DNA from: Chlamydomonas sphaeroides
Lineage: Eukaryota; Chlorophyta; Chlorophyceae; Chlamydomonadales; Chlamydomonadaceae
NCBI GenBank assembly: GCA_001662425.1
Contig: BDDC01000120.1
Span: forward strand, 1-64,000
Length of the DNA: 64,000 bases
Reading direction: 5' to 3'
The first letter of the stretch is position 1, and each line of letters starts with the position of its first letter. The notes under the pieces are model-generated. The model saw nothing but the letters and a program-made list of their open reading frames with translations, was not told the DNA's origin and ran no database searches. Shown here piece by piece: positions 1 to 10,352 of the stretch. Position numbers and translations under genes: made by a program.

Positions 1-270
1 GACGCGCCACTCTACCCGGGGCGTGCTGTGCCGCGTGTGGGGTTCTGTGCTACCTAACACTGGAACACCCAGCCCACGGGACACACGCTCGTCTATGGCG
101 TCAACTATGGTTCCGACATCAAGCTTACGGGCTCACAGCGCACGGCTTCAACCCTGGCATGGCCTCGCTCCGAGCTCATGTGTCAATACACACCGGGCAT
201 CCCCGCCGACCAGGTCATCGCTGCATACCGCGCCTCCAAACAGCCTGCCTGCCCGTCCTAGAGCCCCCGC

Positions 271-660
271 TCAGCAGTCGCCGCAGCCCTTGCCGCCCGA
301 CTTGATGATGTCTGCAGTCACGCGGTCGACGTAGCTGCGAGGCACGCAGCAACGACCACGGCAGCGGGTGTCAGGGGCAAGGAGCAGCCGCCACCGGCCT
401 CAGACCCCCAGCCCGCCCCCCTGGGCAACGACCCTTCCTCCGTCCCTGGAACCATCGCGCAATCCTGCACAGCCCTGGTCCCTTCTGCCCAGCCAGCACG
501 AGCGCCCTGAAACGCAGGCGCCGACGCACCCCTGCAGAACACTGAGCCCGTTCCCCTTCCCCCTGCCCGCGCACCTCTTGCCCGCGGCCGTCTGCTGCAG
601 GAACTTGGCCACGTCCAGCCGGATCTCCTCCTCCTGCAGGTGGGCCAGGGCCGCAGTCAT
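271..660 (-). CDS. 3' exons of an unidentified small protein
   Basis: Two minus-strand exons fit together in phase: 660–575, opening MTAALAHLQEEEIRLDVAKF and ending at a GTGCGC donor in phase 2, and 334–271, starting after a CGCAG acceptor and ending TGA. The joined C-terminus finishes ..KSGGKGCGDC. Read from the ATG at 660 the product is only 49 residues, so this is either a complete tiny protein or the last two exons of a longer gene; an in-frame ATG also lies at 678. The first exon looks like an amphipathic acidic/basic helix. The cysteine-rich tail (CGDC) could be a lipidation or metal site, but I do not recognise the family. It lies downstream of the thioredoxin-like gene on the same strand and could in principle belong to its 3' part, although no connecting exon is visible. 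Confidence 0.45.
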
Positions 661-1179
661 CGTGCTTGAGCCGTGCATGCGCTGTTGCTCGCTTGTGTAG
701 GACACCCGTGCTCTGCACCCACGCATGCCATCGACGAGGCAACGCTGCTCCTCAGCGCGGCACAGCCACGTATGCCGGCCTCACCATGCTAGCCGCCAGC
801 CGGCCGTCGTATCACGATTTGAATGACCGTCATATCGACGAATGCACTCAATAGACTTTATCGACTTCATCAACGAAGATGCGAGGGCTGCAAGTAGCCT
901 GCCCCGGCCGCTTCATGCCGGGTGGCGGCCCTGCCCCTCAAGCCCTCTGCCTACCAGGCGGTCGCTGCTGAGCGGGTTAGCGATGGAGGAGCCGCAGCCC
1001 GACTGCCGGGGGGCAAGCAGCAACGGCGAGCAGCAGGGAGCAGAGTTGGGGGGTGAGCTTGAGCCATAGCAGCTTTAGCAGACTGCCCAACATGGCGGAG
1101 GCGGGTCCCGGCCGGCGGCCATGGTATATCCGGCAGGCAGCAGGCGGCAGGCGGAGAGGGCCCGGCCGCAGCCGCTCAC

Positions 1180-2240
1180 CGGCTTCCAGTGGTAGAGCGT
1201 GGGGATGTACTTGACGGGGCAGTCGGCGTCGGTGCTGCGGAGGGGGCGAGGGAGAGGCCGCAGTATGGGGTGTCGTGGGCGTGTTGGCTCAAGTAGGGGA
1301 GAGCCCCTGTGCTCAAGCGCTCAGGTATTGTAGCCCGTTGGCGCTTTTGCTCTTGCTGGAGAGCTGGCGGCGCAGAAGGGGAGGCGCAGGCAGGGCTACC
1401 GCGGGTCGGTCGGGTGGCGGGGCGGCGCGCTACCCCTTGTGCGACTTGAGCGACTGCACCAAGCGGCTGCAGCGCCCAGCTGCCCCTCCCCCCCAAGCTC
1501 ACACCCTGCTGGCTCGCCTCGCCAGCAGCGCCTGCCTGAGCCTCTGGCACCCCGGCCCCCTGACCCCCACCCCCACCCACCGCAAAGGGTGCGAGGGCGA
1601 CTTCCACTCGGCTCGCTCCCCCACGTCCACCTCCAGCAGCGAGCCGCCGGCGCCCGCCACCACCTCCCTGGCGCCGGGGCAGGGAGCCAGGGCCGGCGAG
1701 GGCAGGCGGGCGGCCTGGCTGCAGCGGCCTGGCTGCTGCTGCGCGGGGGCTGCTGGCTGCAGGGGGCTGCTGGGCAGCGCCGGCGAAGCGCACTGTGGGG
1801 CGCCGCGAGGTGCCCTGGCAGGGCGGCCTGCCGCAGCGGCGCTGCGCAGGGCGCTGCGGGCCGTGCTGCCCCGAGGCCGGCGGCCAGGTCCGGCGCGTGG
1901 CAGCGCAGCAACGGGGGTGCGGGTGCGGTTGCGGGTGGCGCACCTGATGAGCGGCAGCGACTTGATGCAGTCGGGGCACCAGGTGCTGGAGAAGACGACC
2001 TGCGCGGGGTGGCGCGTTGGCGGCGGGGCGAAGCTTTGTTGGTTGTAAGACGTAGCCAGAATCAAAGGTAGAATGGGGTGACACGTAACAAGGGGGCGGG
2101 GCTTGCTGCGGGGCCGGCGTCAACCCTGGCGCGTGCTGAGGCCGCAGGCCGACGGCCCGCCTTACGTAGTGCGGCTCGGCGGCCTCGAGCAGGGCGGGCA
2201 GGCTCTGCTTGTACTCGGTGTGGGCGACGTGCTTGTGCAT
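1180..2240 (-). CDS. Clot/TXNDC17-like thioredoxin-fold protein (3' end unresolved)
   Basis: Four exons splice in frame: 2240–2166, 1999–1944, 1667–1581 and 1234–1180, giving 91 residues. The redox motif WCPDC (residues 32–36) follows a VVFSST strand, and the segment VGERAEWKSPSHPL then DADCPVKYIPTLYHW matches the Clot/TRP14 pattern (AGDRPTW..PAHPWR..GVPTLVRW), including the cis-proline PTL. WCPDC is diagnostic of this family, which in animals and plants is a cytosolic disulfide reductase acting on small substrates. The model starts at ATG 2240, though the same frame is open upstream. After residue 91 there is a GTGAGC donor; the last exon, expected below 1180, could not be identified with confidence, so the C-terminus is missing. 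It is head-to-head with the FAHD1-like gene. Confidence 0.8.
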
Positions 2241-2912
2241 CTTGGCCCTGCGGGCGTGGCGAGGTGTGGTGCAGCAGGGCGAGGAGCCTTCAGCGCACGC
2301 TCCGCGCCGACGGCGAGGAAGGGCAGCAAGCGGGTTCACGCCGCCACCGCCCTGTTCAATATTACACCTACGCCACCCCCCATGGCACGCGTCCGGCCCA
2401 CCCTGCGCTAACGACCGTCACGCGCGTGCGCCGGCTCCACGGCCTGCTTGCAATTGGCGCCCGAGCCCCGTGCAGCATTCCAGCTGGCTAGCAGCAAAAT
2501 AATCGTAAGGCTCACTTCCACCAAAGGAGCCGTCGGTGAGGCTGTGAGCCCACTATGCGTTGTGAGCGGTAGAGTTGGAGGGCCACTATCGCAGATGTCG
2601 ACGCTAGCACCACCAAGCTGAGTATCGAAGGCCAGCTCCACTTGCGTTTGTGTTGATGCTGATGATGGTGCTTGAGATGTCCTTGAGCCTGAAGGCCGAC
2701 CATCGTGGATTGTGCCTCGAGGCCACGAGGCGTGGTTGATGCTAGGGAACGGCAGGAGCCTGGTTCCGGGGCCCTACGTGTAAAACGAGTTGCTTATTAG
2801 TACATCATTGCAGACCCTGGGTTACCGTAGCACTGACGTGACAGCCACCAAACGACAGCTTAGGCCGAGCGCGTTCGTTCCGCACGCCAGCAGGTGCCTG
2901 CAGCATACTGAC
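2241..2912. promoter_or_regulatory. Divergent intergenic region between Clot-like and FAHD1-like genes
   Basis: 672 bases separate the two outward-facing start codons, so this segment must hold both promoters and 5' UTRs. No clear TATA box or known motif was recognised. A short minus-strand open stretch around 2600–2640 would encode a hydrophobic helix in one frame, but nothing supports it as a gene. Confidence 0.5.
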
Positions 2913-4997
2913 ATGCAGCAGCTTCCACTCCGCACGCCGCTGCTCGCTGCAGCGGCAAGGGCAGGCTGGACGTCGCAGTTCGGCGTGCCGACCCTCTCTC
3001 GCCCCATCACGTCGTCCTTGCCAGCGGCAGCAGCCGCAGACGCGGCGTCCGGGCCGCTCGCGCCCCGCAATATCTGGTGCATTGGCCGCAACTACGCCGA
3101 GCACGTGCGCGAGCTGGGCAATGAGGTGCGGCGCGCAGCCGTCGCACACCCGGGGCTTGCGCTTTCAGCCCCGCCTCCATGCAGGCTGTGACGGGGGTCG
3201 CGTCACGCCCCCGCCTGGTCACACGCTCACCCGCGGGTGACTTGCCATCCTTGTGCTTGCCTGCCATCGGCCAAGCCGACGGCCCGGGCCTCTAACAGAC
3301 ACGCCGACCACCCAAGCGCCTCGGCCACCCCTTTGTGCTTGAAGCGGCAGGTCTTGCCGCCGCCTGATACCGCCCGCAGGTGCCCTCTGAGCCCATGATC
3401 TTCCTCAAGGCCGGCACCTCTGCGCTGCCGCCGGGCGAGCTGGTGCTGCCGTCCTGGTCGAAGGACATCCACCACGAGGTGGGTTGGGGCTGAGCTGGCG
3501 GCAGGGACGCGAGTGCGTGTCTTGCCCAACCCTCGCCCTCCCGCTCGCCGCCCTCGTGACCTGCAGGTGGAGCTTGCTGTGGAGCTGGGCCCGGGGCTGG
3601 AGCCTGTGCGGGGCGCGGTGGCGCTGGACCTCACGGCCAGGGACGTGCAGGTGGGACGTGCAGGGCGCGGCTCGTGTCGTGGCGGCGGTAGCCCACCGCG
3701 CCGGGGAGTGCCGCTGCCGCGGCAGCTGGCCTATGCCGGGGCGTTCGCCGGGCGCCCCTGCACGGCTGCACCATGGCCGCCCGGACCCGCCTCACGCCCC
3801 GCGCCCTGCCCGCCCCTCCCGCTCCCCCCCCACCCCACCAGGCCAAGCTCAAGCGGCAGCAGTGGCCCTGGACCCTGGCCAAGAGCTTCACCGGCTCTAC
3901 ACCCCTGGGGCCGCCCTTCAGCCTGCAGGGTAGGCCGTGCCGGCCGCACCGGGCTGGAGGCCCACATGGCGCCACTCTCTGAGCCGCGGCGCTGGGACCA
4001 GCAGCGCCTGGCTGGGGCCGGCACACGGGGCCGGATTGGCCGCGCTGGAGGCATGGCGGGTGCACCAGCAGAGCGCGCTGGGCCGCAGCAATGGGGCGTC
4101 GCCCAGCCAGGGGGCTGCACACGCTCTGGGCCCCTCTTCGGGTTGCTCGCCGCAAGGCCCTGTCCTCGCCCACGCCCACCCGCCCCCTTGGACGCCGGCC
4201 GCCTGGCGCCGCCTGGGCCCCGCCTTCCTCCCACGCCCTGCCACCTGCCGCCTGCGCTGCCGGCCCCCTGCCGGCCGCCAGGCCTGGACGTGTCGTCGCT
4301 GGGGCTCACGCTGGACGTCAACGGGGCCCGCCGCCAGACGGGCCGCACGCAGGACATGATATTCAACCTGGCCACGCAGGTGCGGCCACTCGCGCACCCC
4401 ACCGTGGCACTTGATCACAGCCAGCTGCGCACCGTTGCGTGCCGTGCCACGTACCCGACGTATCGCAAACAACCTCCTCTGGGCCCACAGCTCGAGTACG
4501 TCAAGCGGCACTTTCCGGTGGCGCCAGGTGGGCTGGGCCGGGGCCGCAGGGGGTGCACCGGAGTGCAGTCGCCTTGGGCCTCAACTCGGCGGCGGGGAAA
4601 GCTACCGCTTGAAGCAGGGCCCGGTGGCGCGGCGGGGGCGGGGCACCGGGCACCCTTGCCATGCGGGTCGCGTGCTCGTGGCCTCGCCCTGCGCCCCGGG
4701 CGCCAAGGCACACGCCCCAGGCCCAAGGCGGTGCCGCCCCGCTCCACATGGTCGCTCGGCTGCTTGCTTGCTCCTGCGGTGGAAGAGCCACAGACCGCGC
4801 CTCCCTCCCCGCCCCGACGCCTGGCGCTCCGCCGGCCTTCCTCCGCTCGCACCTCCTCCCTTGGCGCCGCAGGCGATGTGGTGCTGACGGGCACGCCGCC
4901 GGGCGTGTGCGCCATGCAGCGCGGGGACGTGGTGGTGGCGCGCGTGCTGGGGCCGGGGGGCGAGGTGCTGAGCGAGGGCAGCTGGAGCGTGCGGTGA
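2913..4997 (+). CDS. FAHD1: FAHD1-like acylpyruvase / oxaloacetate decarboxylase, probably mitochondrial
   Basis: Seven exons join exactly in phase: 2913–3125, 3380–3478, 3567–3650, 3842–3929, 4282–4379, 4491–4527 and 4873–4997, giving 247 aa. After a ~50-residue alanine-rich presequence, the fumarylacetoacetase-like domain shows RNYAEHVRE (catalytic His64/Glu67 equivalents), HHEVE and LDLTARDVQ (metal ligands Glu104, Glu106, Asp125 by alignment with human FAHD1), WTLAKSF, a DMIFN segment and TGTPPGV. Family members hydrolyse acylpyruvates and decarboxylate oxaloacetate in mitochondria. Between the second metal Glu and LDLTARD the protein is about ten residues shorter than animal FAHD1, so either a loop is lost or a micro-exon was missed. 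An in-frame upstream ATG (2790) would lengthen the presequence. Confidence 0.9.
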
Positions 4998-5995
4998 GGG
5001 CGCAGGCGGGCGGCTGGGGGGTCCCAATCAAGAGCCAGGGGCAAGGCTGGAGCCAGGACGGAGGGCCGTGCCGTGGGTCGCCTGAGTGCCTCTTGGCCTT
5101 TCCGATGGGCGGAGTTCAGTGCTGCGATAAGCCGGCGCACCTGCCCGGAGCATGGAGGAGCCACCGGTACGTTTCGCTGTAGGGAGGCGCTGCGGCTGCT
5201 GGTTTGGTGCTGTTGGGCTTTTGAAGCAGCGTGCTGTGGCGTGTTGGGCTGTGTTGGGCTGTGTTGGGTGTGGGTTCGCGGTGGCACTGCGCTTGTGGGG
5301 CCACAGCAACAACAGGGACCTGCTTGGACCAGTTGGCCTGTGGGCGAGGCCGGCGATGCGGAGGTGATACGCGGCGCGGCGCGGCCTGCCGCCGGCCAGG
5401 GGAGGCGTTTTAGTGGTGATAACGATTGATGGTGAAGGGGGTACCGCTGCCGGCGCGTGCTGCGGGGCCGCCATGTTGGGGTCCTACTGCTTTGCGTGTT
5501 CATAAATGGTCCGGGGCGCGAGCTTCATGGGGTACGAGGGCCGTGCAAGCTGTGCAGCAGTGGCATGGTGTGAGGCGGAGTGAGCGGGGGCAGGGGGAAG
5601 CGCTGCGCGTGAAACGCCTAGGCGGCGGCGGCATGCTGACCCACGATGCTGACACGAAGGCCTTGCCACACTTGTGTGGGTGGCTGGCCGCTATAATAGC
5701 CCCGGGGCAAGTGGTGCTGGTGACATGGGCTGGGGGGCCGTGCTAGCGCTTGGGGTAACAGGTTGCAACGCATGGGGTTGCGTGCCGCTGCGCCGTCCAC
5801 CCGTACGCGCATCGCTAAGCACGCCCGTACCCTGCGTGCCTAGCCTTGAGGGCAGCCACGCGTTGCTGCGGCATTGATCAACACACGTACCCCTGTCTCA
5901 CAGACGGCCGCACGTATCCCATGTGATACCACAGACTATGTGCGCATAACAATCGTCCCCATCCACCTTTTGGGTCGGAAAGCCGAGCTCCCGCG
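4998..5995. other. Intergenic region, 3' UTR of FAHD1-like and 5' region of DUF1997 gene
   Basis: No coding signal was found in this ~1 kb. It contains a short tandem array of a TGTTGGGCTG unit (about three copies near 5238–5270). No obvious TGTAA polyadenylation motif was seen on the plus strand. Confidence 0.5.
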
Positions 5996-8900
5996 ATGGC
6001 GCCTCGTGCGCTACGGATGGCAAATTGCTGTCCACTGCAGCGGCACTGCCCCGCACGGGCACAGTTGCAGCGCAGAGCATGCGTGTCGGTTGTCGCCCGC
6101 AGCGGACGTGGTGGAGGAGTCTCCGGAGCTGCTGCAAAGTCATTAGAGGCAGCCCTCTCCATGATTAACCGGTTTTTGCAAGACAACGAGCGGAAAAAGC
6201 AATCCCGCCGCGATTCCGGGCTGGAGCCCGAGGTTGTCGTCGTGGCCAAGCCCATAACGCTCAAAGCCTCCGCAAAGGCGGAAAAAAGTATCCGGGCAAG
6301 TGCTACTGTATCGGGGCTTGTGGGTGCGGTGAATGAACAACTTCTGTTTCGCTGAGCTCGAACGCCACCCCTTAACCTAGCCTTTGCTGGCAAACTGACA
6401 CACACGTTGCAAATAAACACCGCTTTCAAGCCCTCGCCGCCTGACCCTGACTCCTAACCCTAGCCGTTGCCACGCCTCCCTCCACCGCAGGAGCCGCCCG
6501 GCGTGTCGCTGCCTCCCCGCAGCCTCCCCGCCTACCTGTCGCTCCCCCTGGACCAGTACTCCCTCCTAGATCCAGGCTGGATCAGCCGCAGCCCCGCGGC
6601 GCCCGACGTGTTCGTGCTGCGGGTGCCACTGTTCGACCTGGTTGGGCTTGAGCTGCAGCCCACCATCAGCGTGAAGGTGTCGCTGGACCCTCGCAACAGC
6701 CAGGCAAGCCGCCGGGGGCCCGTGTGGACCCAGGGTGGTTTGGGACAAGGGCTGGGATGGCAGGCGCTAGCCGGCGCGACTGCCAGGTAAGCCGCCGGGG
6801 GTCGTGTGGTCAGGGATGTGCGAGGGACAGGGGCAGCGCTGCTGCCCGAGCATAGACGCAGCCGTCAGGCAAGGCGACTGGGGGCTGAACGTGGGGCGCG
6901 TTGCATAGAGGTGGCAGGCTTGGATATGGGCGATGACAGGGCTGCTACGCGGCAGTCGGAACTTCGGCCGGACGAGCGGCCCGTCGGGAGCAGGGCCGGC
7001 CGGCCCCGCCCCGCTGCGCCTGCACACAGTGCGGCTCGTCCTCAGCCCCACAGCACGTACGGCGCATACGGCCCTGCCCTGACCCCGACCAACACCGCAC
7101 TCCTGCCAACCCTCTGCCAACCCTGGCCCCCTGCCTCCGCTGCCCCCTCGCGCCGCCAGGTCAACCTCACCGCCGACCAGTTCAAGGTGGGCGACCCGCG
7201 CTTCGACGCCGACTTTGAGCTGACCATGCGGGCCAGCCTGCGGAGCAAGCCGCTGCCCACACTGCGGCCGCTGAGGTGCGGGGGAGGAGGGGGAGGAGGG
7301 GGCCAGGCCAGCAGCGTGTGGGTGGGGGTCAGGGGCAGGCGGGTACGCACAGCGCCGCCGCCCAGGTTGGGGTCGCTGAGGTGCGGCCGCTAGAGTGTGA
7401 CCTGCCGCCTGCGAGCGAGGATGGGGACAGGGGAGGGGCGGACGCAGGGACGGCCGGCCGGCGGCGTGGGGCGTGTGTTGGGAGAGATCAAGGAAGGGAG
7501 GCGGCCCGCGGCCGCTTGCCCATGCAGCGGCTGCATGGGTGGGGGCCTGCAGGGGCCGGGGGCAGGGCGGGAGGGGCGTGTGCACGCCCGCTCCCATGCT
7601 GGGCCCCGTGCCGGGCTGTACCTGACGCCGGCCCCAAGGGCCACACGACCCTTGCCATCGCAAGGCCAGAGGGAGGCGGCAGCAGTGGCGGGGAGTGACG
7701 AGGGCGAGTGGGGCATGCGCCTGACATGCGCCCGCCCATGCTGGGCCGCTCGCCGGCGCGAAACCCGCAGGTCCATACGACGCATGTGGGCTAGGGGCCG
7801 GGGCGCCGCCGCCGGGGCCGCCGCCGCCTCAGGCGGCGCGGGCCCGGGCCCGGGCGCCGCCAACAGCTCCGGCGACGGCTGGGCGAGCAGGGCCACCCAG
7901 CAGGCGGCGCAGCAGCAGGGCGGGGCGCGTCCGGGCTCGCAAGCGGCGGCGGGCGCGGAGCCCGTAATGTACGGCGACACGTCCGGCTCCGACGAGGACG
8001 CCATCATCGTGGAAGTCGAAGTGCTCGACGGCGACGGCGCCAACGGGCACGCCACGGCCGAGGCGCTCGGCGGCAGTGGGTACGGCAGCGAAGGCAGCAG
8101 CACGGCAGCGTACGGCAGGGACGACCCGGCGGCGTCGCTGGACGTGGGTGCGGCGGTGGCGGCGGGCGGCCCCAGGGCGCCGGGGGACCTGCCCCCGCAC
8201 GTCTCTGTGGTGGCTGAGTCACGGCCCCTGGCCGGCGGCGGGGTTTCGGGACCCTCATCTTCGTCGTCCTCAACAGCGGTGGCGTCAGAGGCTGCTACCG
8301 GCGGCGCTGCTACCGCAAGCGGGGGGGCAGGCGCCGGCGCCGGAGCCAGCAGCAGTAGGCGTAGCGCAATGGGCTCGGCGGCCGGGTCAGCGCTCCAGCC
8401 GCAGAGCGTTGCAGGCGCAGGGGCCGGGCTCTCGGGCGCGGCGCACGCCTCCGCCAGCTCCAGCTCAGCCGCTGCCGCGCCGGGACAGGCTCACCCAGGG
8501 CCGGCCGCGCCGGGCGACGGCTGGCATGGCGCGACCGCAGGGCCGGGCCGCGCCGCAGTGGCCGCCGCCACGGTGGTCTCCCTGCCAGCGCCGGCGGCGA
8601 GCTCGGGGCCTGGCGGCGGCCCCGGGCAGCAGCCGTTCGTGGAGGATGAGGTGCTCTACGTCCCGGCAACCCAGTGGGGCCGGGGCCAATCGGAGCCGCA
8701 GCCGCCGGCCCGCGCCGCCGCGGCAGCGGCGCAGGTGCCGCCGCAGCCGGCGACTCCACGGCCGGCGGCGGAGCCGCCGGCGCCGGGGCCGCTGACGCCG
8801 CCGTCGCCGCCGCCGCCGCCTGGCGACGACGGCCCGACGGCGGTGCTGGAGGGCTGCGTGGACGTGCGAGTGACGGTGGCGGTGCCGGCGGCGCTGTCGG

Positions 8901-9536
8901 TGGTGCCGCGGCCGCTGCTGGGCATGACGGGCTCGCTGGTGGCGCGCTATGCGGTGGCCTCGCTGCTGCCCAGCTTCCTGGAGCTGCTGGCGGCGGACTA
9001 CGGCAGGTGCGCAGCTGCGCAGCTGCTTCTCCGTATGCGTCAGCTAGAAAGTCCATATGAGCACACCATGCGTGCGTGGTGTGACTGGTAGCTGTTGACT
9101 TCGCTGCTGCTTACTTTCCTAGACATCTGCTTGCTGCGGAGTACGGCAGCTGGGTGCGCCGGGGCTGGGGACGCGTGTGCGGTGTGGGGGCAGGGGGGAG
9201 TGCAGGAAGCCAGGCTTCCAGGACGGGTGGGGCGGGGGCCAGGACTGATGCCGGCTGCAGTGCTCGACTTGCTCCCTCCTGCCCCGTGGCCGCTCCCGCC
9301 CCTGCCGTGCCCCGATCAGGTGGTCATCAGGCCAAACCGTGGCGTCCCGGGCGGCGCCAGTGGGAGACCTGGCGGCGACGGCCGCGGCCAACGCAGCGGC
9401 GGCACGCGGCACGCCGCCGCCGTCGCCGCGCGGCGCAGCCGCGCCCGGCGCGCCCAGCGGCGGCGGACCTGCAAGCGCGAGCCTGGGCAAGGCAGCCGCC
9501 GAGGCGGAGGCGCGCGAGGGAGCGGTTCCGCGGTGA
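5996..9536 (+). CDS. DUF1997 family protein with a large low-complexity insertion, probably plastid-targeted
   Basis: Five exons: 5996–6319 (donor chosen at GTGGGT; 6326 is an alternative), 6491–6703, 7160–7275, 7771–9006 and 9320–9536, about 701 aa. The N-terminus (MAPRALRMANCCPLQRH..) is arginine/alanine-rich like a chloroplast transit peptide. The DUF1997 hallmarks are present in order: LPLDQYSLLDP, FVLRVPLF..LELQPTISVKV, the FELTMRASLR strand, VVPRPLLGMTGSLV and LLAADYGRW near the C-terminus. Between the two halves of the domain, exon 4 carries about 350 residues rich in Ala, Gly, Ser and Pro, including an acidic stretch (GSDEDAIIVEVEVLDGDG). Intron 2 appears to use a GC donor (CAG|GCAAGC). 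DUF1997 proteins are plant/algal/cyanobacterial and of unknown biochemical function. Confidence 0.8.
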
Positions 9537-10350
9537 TGGCGGTCGGCGAGGGGTGCGCCAGCGCTGTGTCCAGCGGGCAAGATTGTCCCGTCCAACGGTT
9601 TTAACCCTCCTGGGGCCTCCCGGGGGCACGGGCTGGCGGCGTCCTGGCGGTGGCAGGTGTGCCGTGGTGGCCACCATCATGCCGTACGGCAGGCGGTGTA
9701 CGACAGTGCGGTGGCGGACGCTGGCGCGAGGGCAGGTGGCGGGACACCCAGGGCCGAGTGGGGATTTGTGCATGCGGTGGTGCTGAGATGGAGCGCAGTG
9801 GAGGGCGAGGGCGAGGGCTGGAGTGGGGTGGCGCGGGCGCGGGCCCTCGGCACAGCGCCGTGGTGGTGTGGCCGCGGGTGCTGTGAGCGGTGTGTCGCGC
9901 GGCCCCGTGAAGGAGGGCAGAGGGTTCTGGAGAGGGAGCGGTGAGGTGGTGGGTGGAGGTGGGCCGCGGACGGCCCCTGGGGCTGTGAAACAGTGAGGGG
10001 TCGAGAGCGTGCGCTGAGGAGGAGCTGTTGGGCCGCGGCAGAGGCGGACCAGCGCCAAGGTCCGCGAGGCGCAGGAGGGCGAGTTGTGACATGCGAAGCG
10101 CGGCACCTAGCGCTCGCCTTGCTCAGCAGCTGACGTGACTTGACAGCATGCGTTCGGGCTGCGAAGCACGTCAGGGCTGAACACGGCACGCCCGTCCCTT
10201 CCTGGCGTCCATCGCGCAAAGTTCCTCGCAAACTTCCACAGACGCCAACAGCAATGGGCGAGCAACACGCCAGCTCGTTCCTACAGTGCGCAGTGGCCAT
10301 CTAAGAAGAACAGAATGCCGGCCAGCAAGCGGCAGAGGCGGTCCAGTGCG
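9537..10350. other. Intergenic region
   Basis: About 0.8 kb between the DUF1997 stop and the ankyrin-type gene. GC-rich open frames exist on the opposite strand, but none shows domain-like sequence or splice-supported structure. Nothing else was recognised. Confidence 0.4.
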
Positions 10351-10352
10351 CT

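Noticed and set aside
1176..2339. 387-codon minus-strand open frame
   Set aside because: It reads straight through splice sites of the Clot-like exons; only short in-frame pieces resemble the protein family. The rest is GC-rich intron read-through.
3513..4997. Uninterrupted 494-codon plus-strand frame
   Set aside because: It is open through introns by chance; the FAHD1 similarity is confined to exons with clear GT–AG borders.
4415..5503. 362-codon minus-strand open frame opposite the FAHD1 3' exons
   Set aside because: Antisense shadow of a well-supported spliced gene, with Pro/Arg/Ser composition typical of GC-rich chance ORFs.
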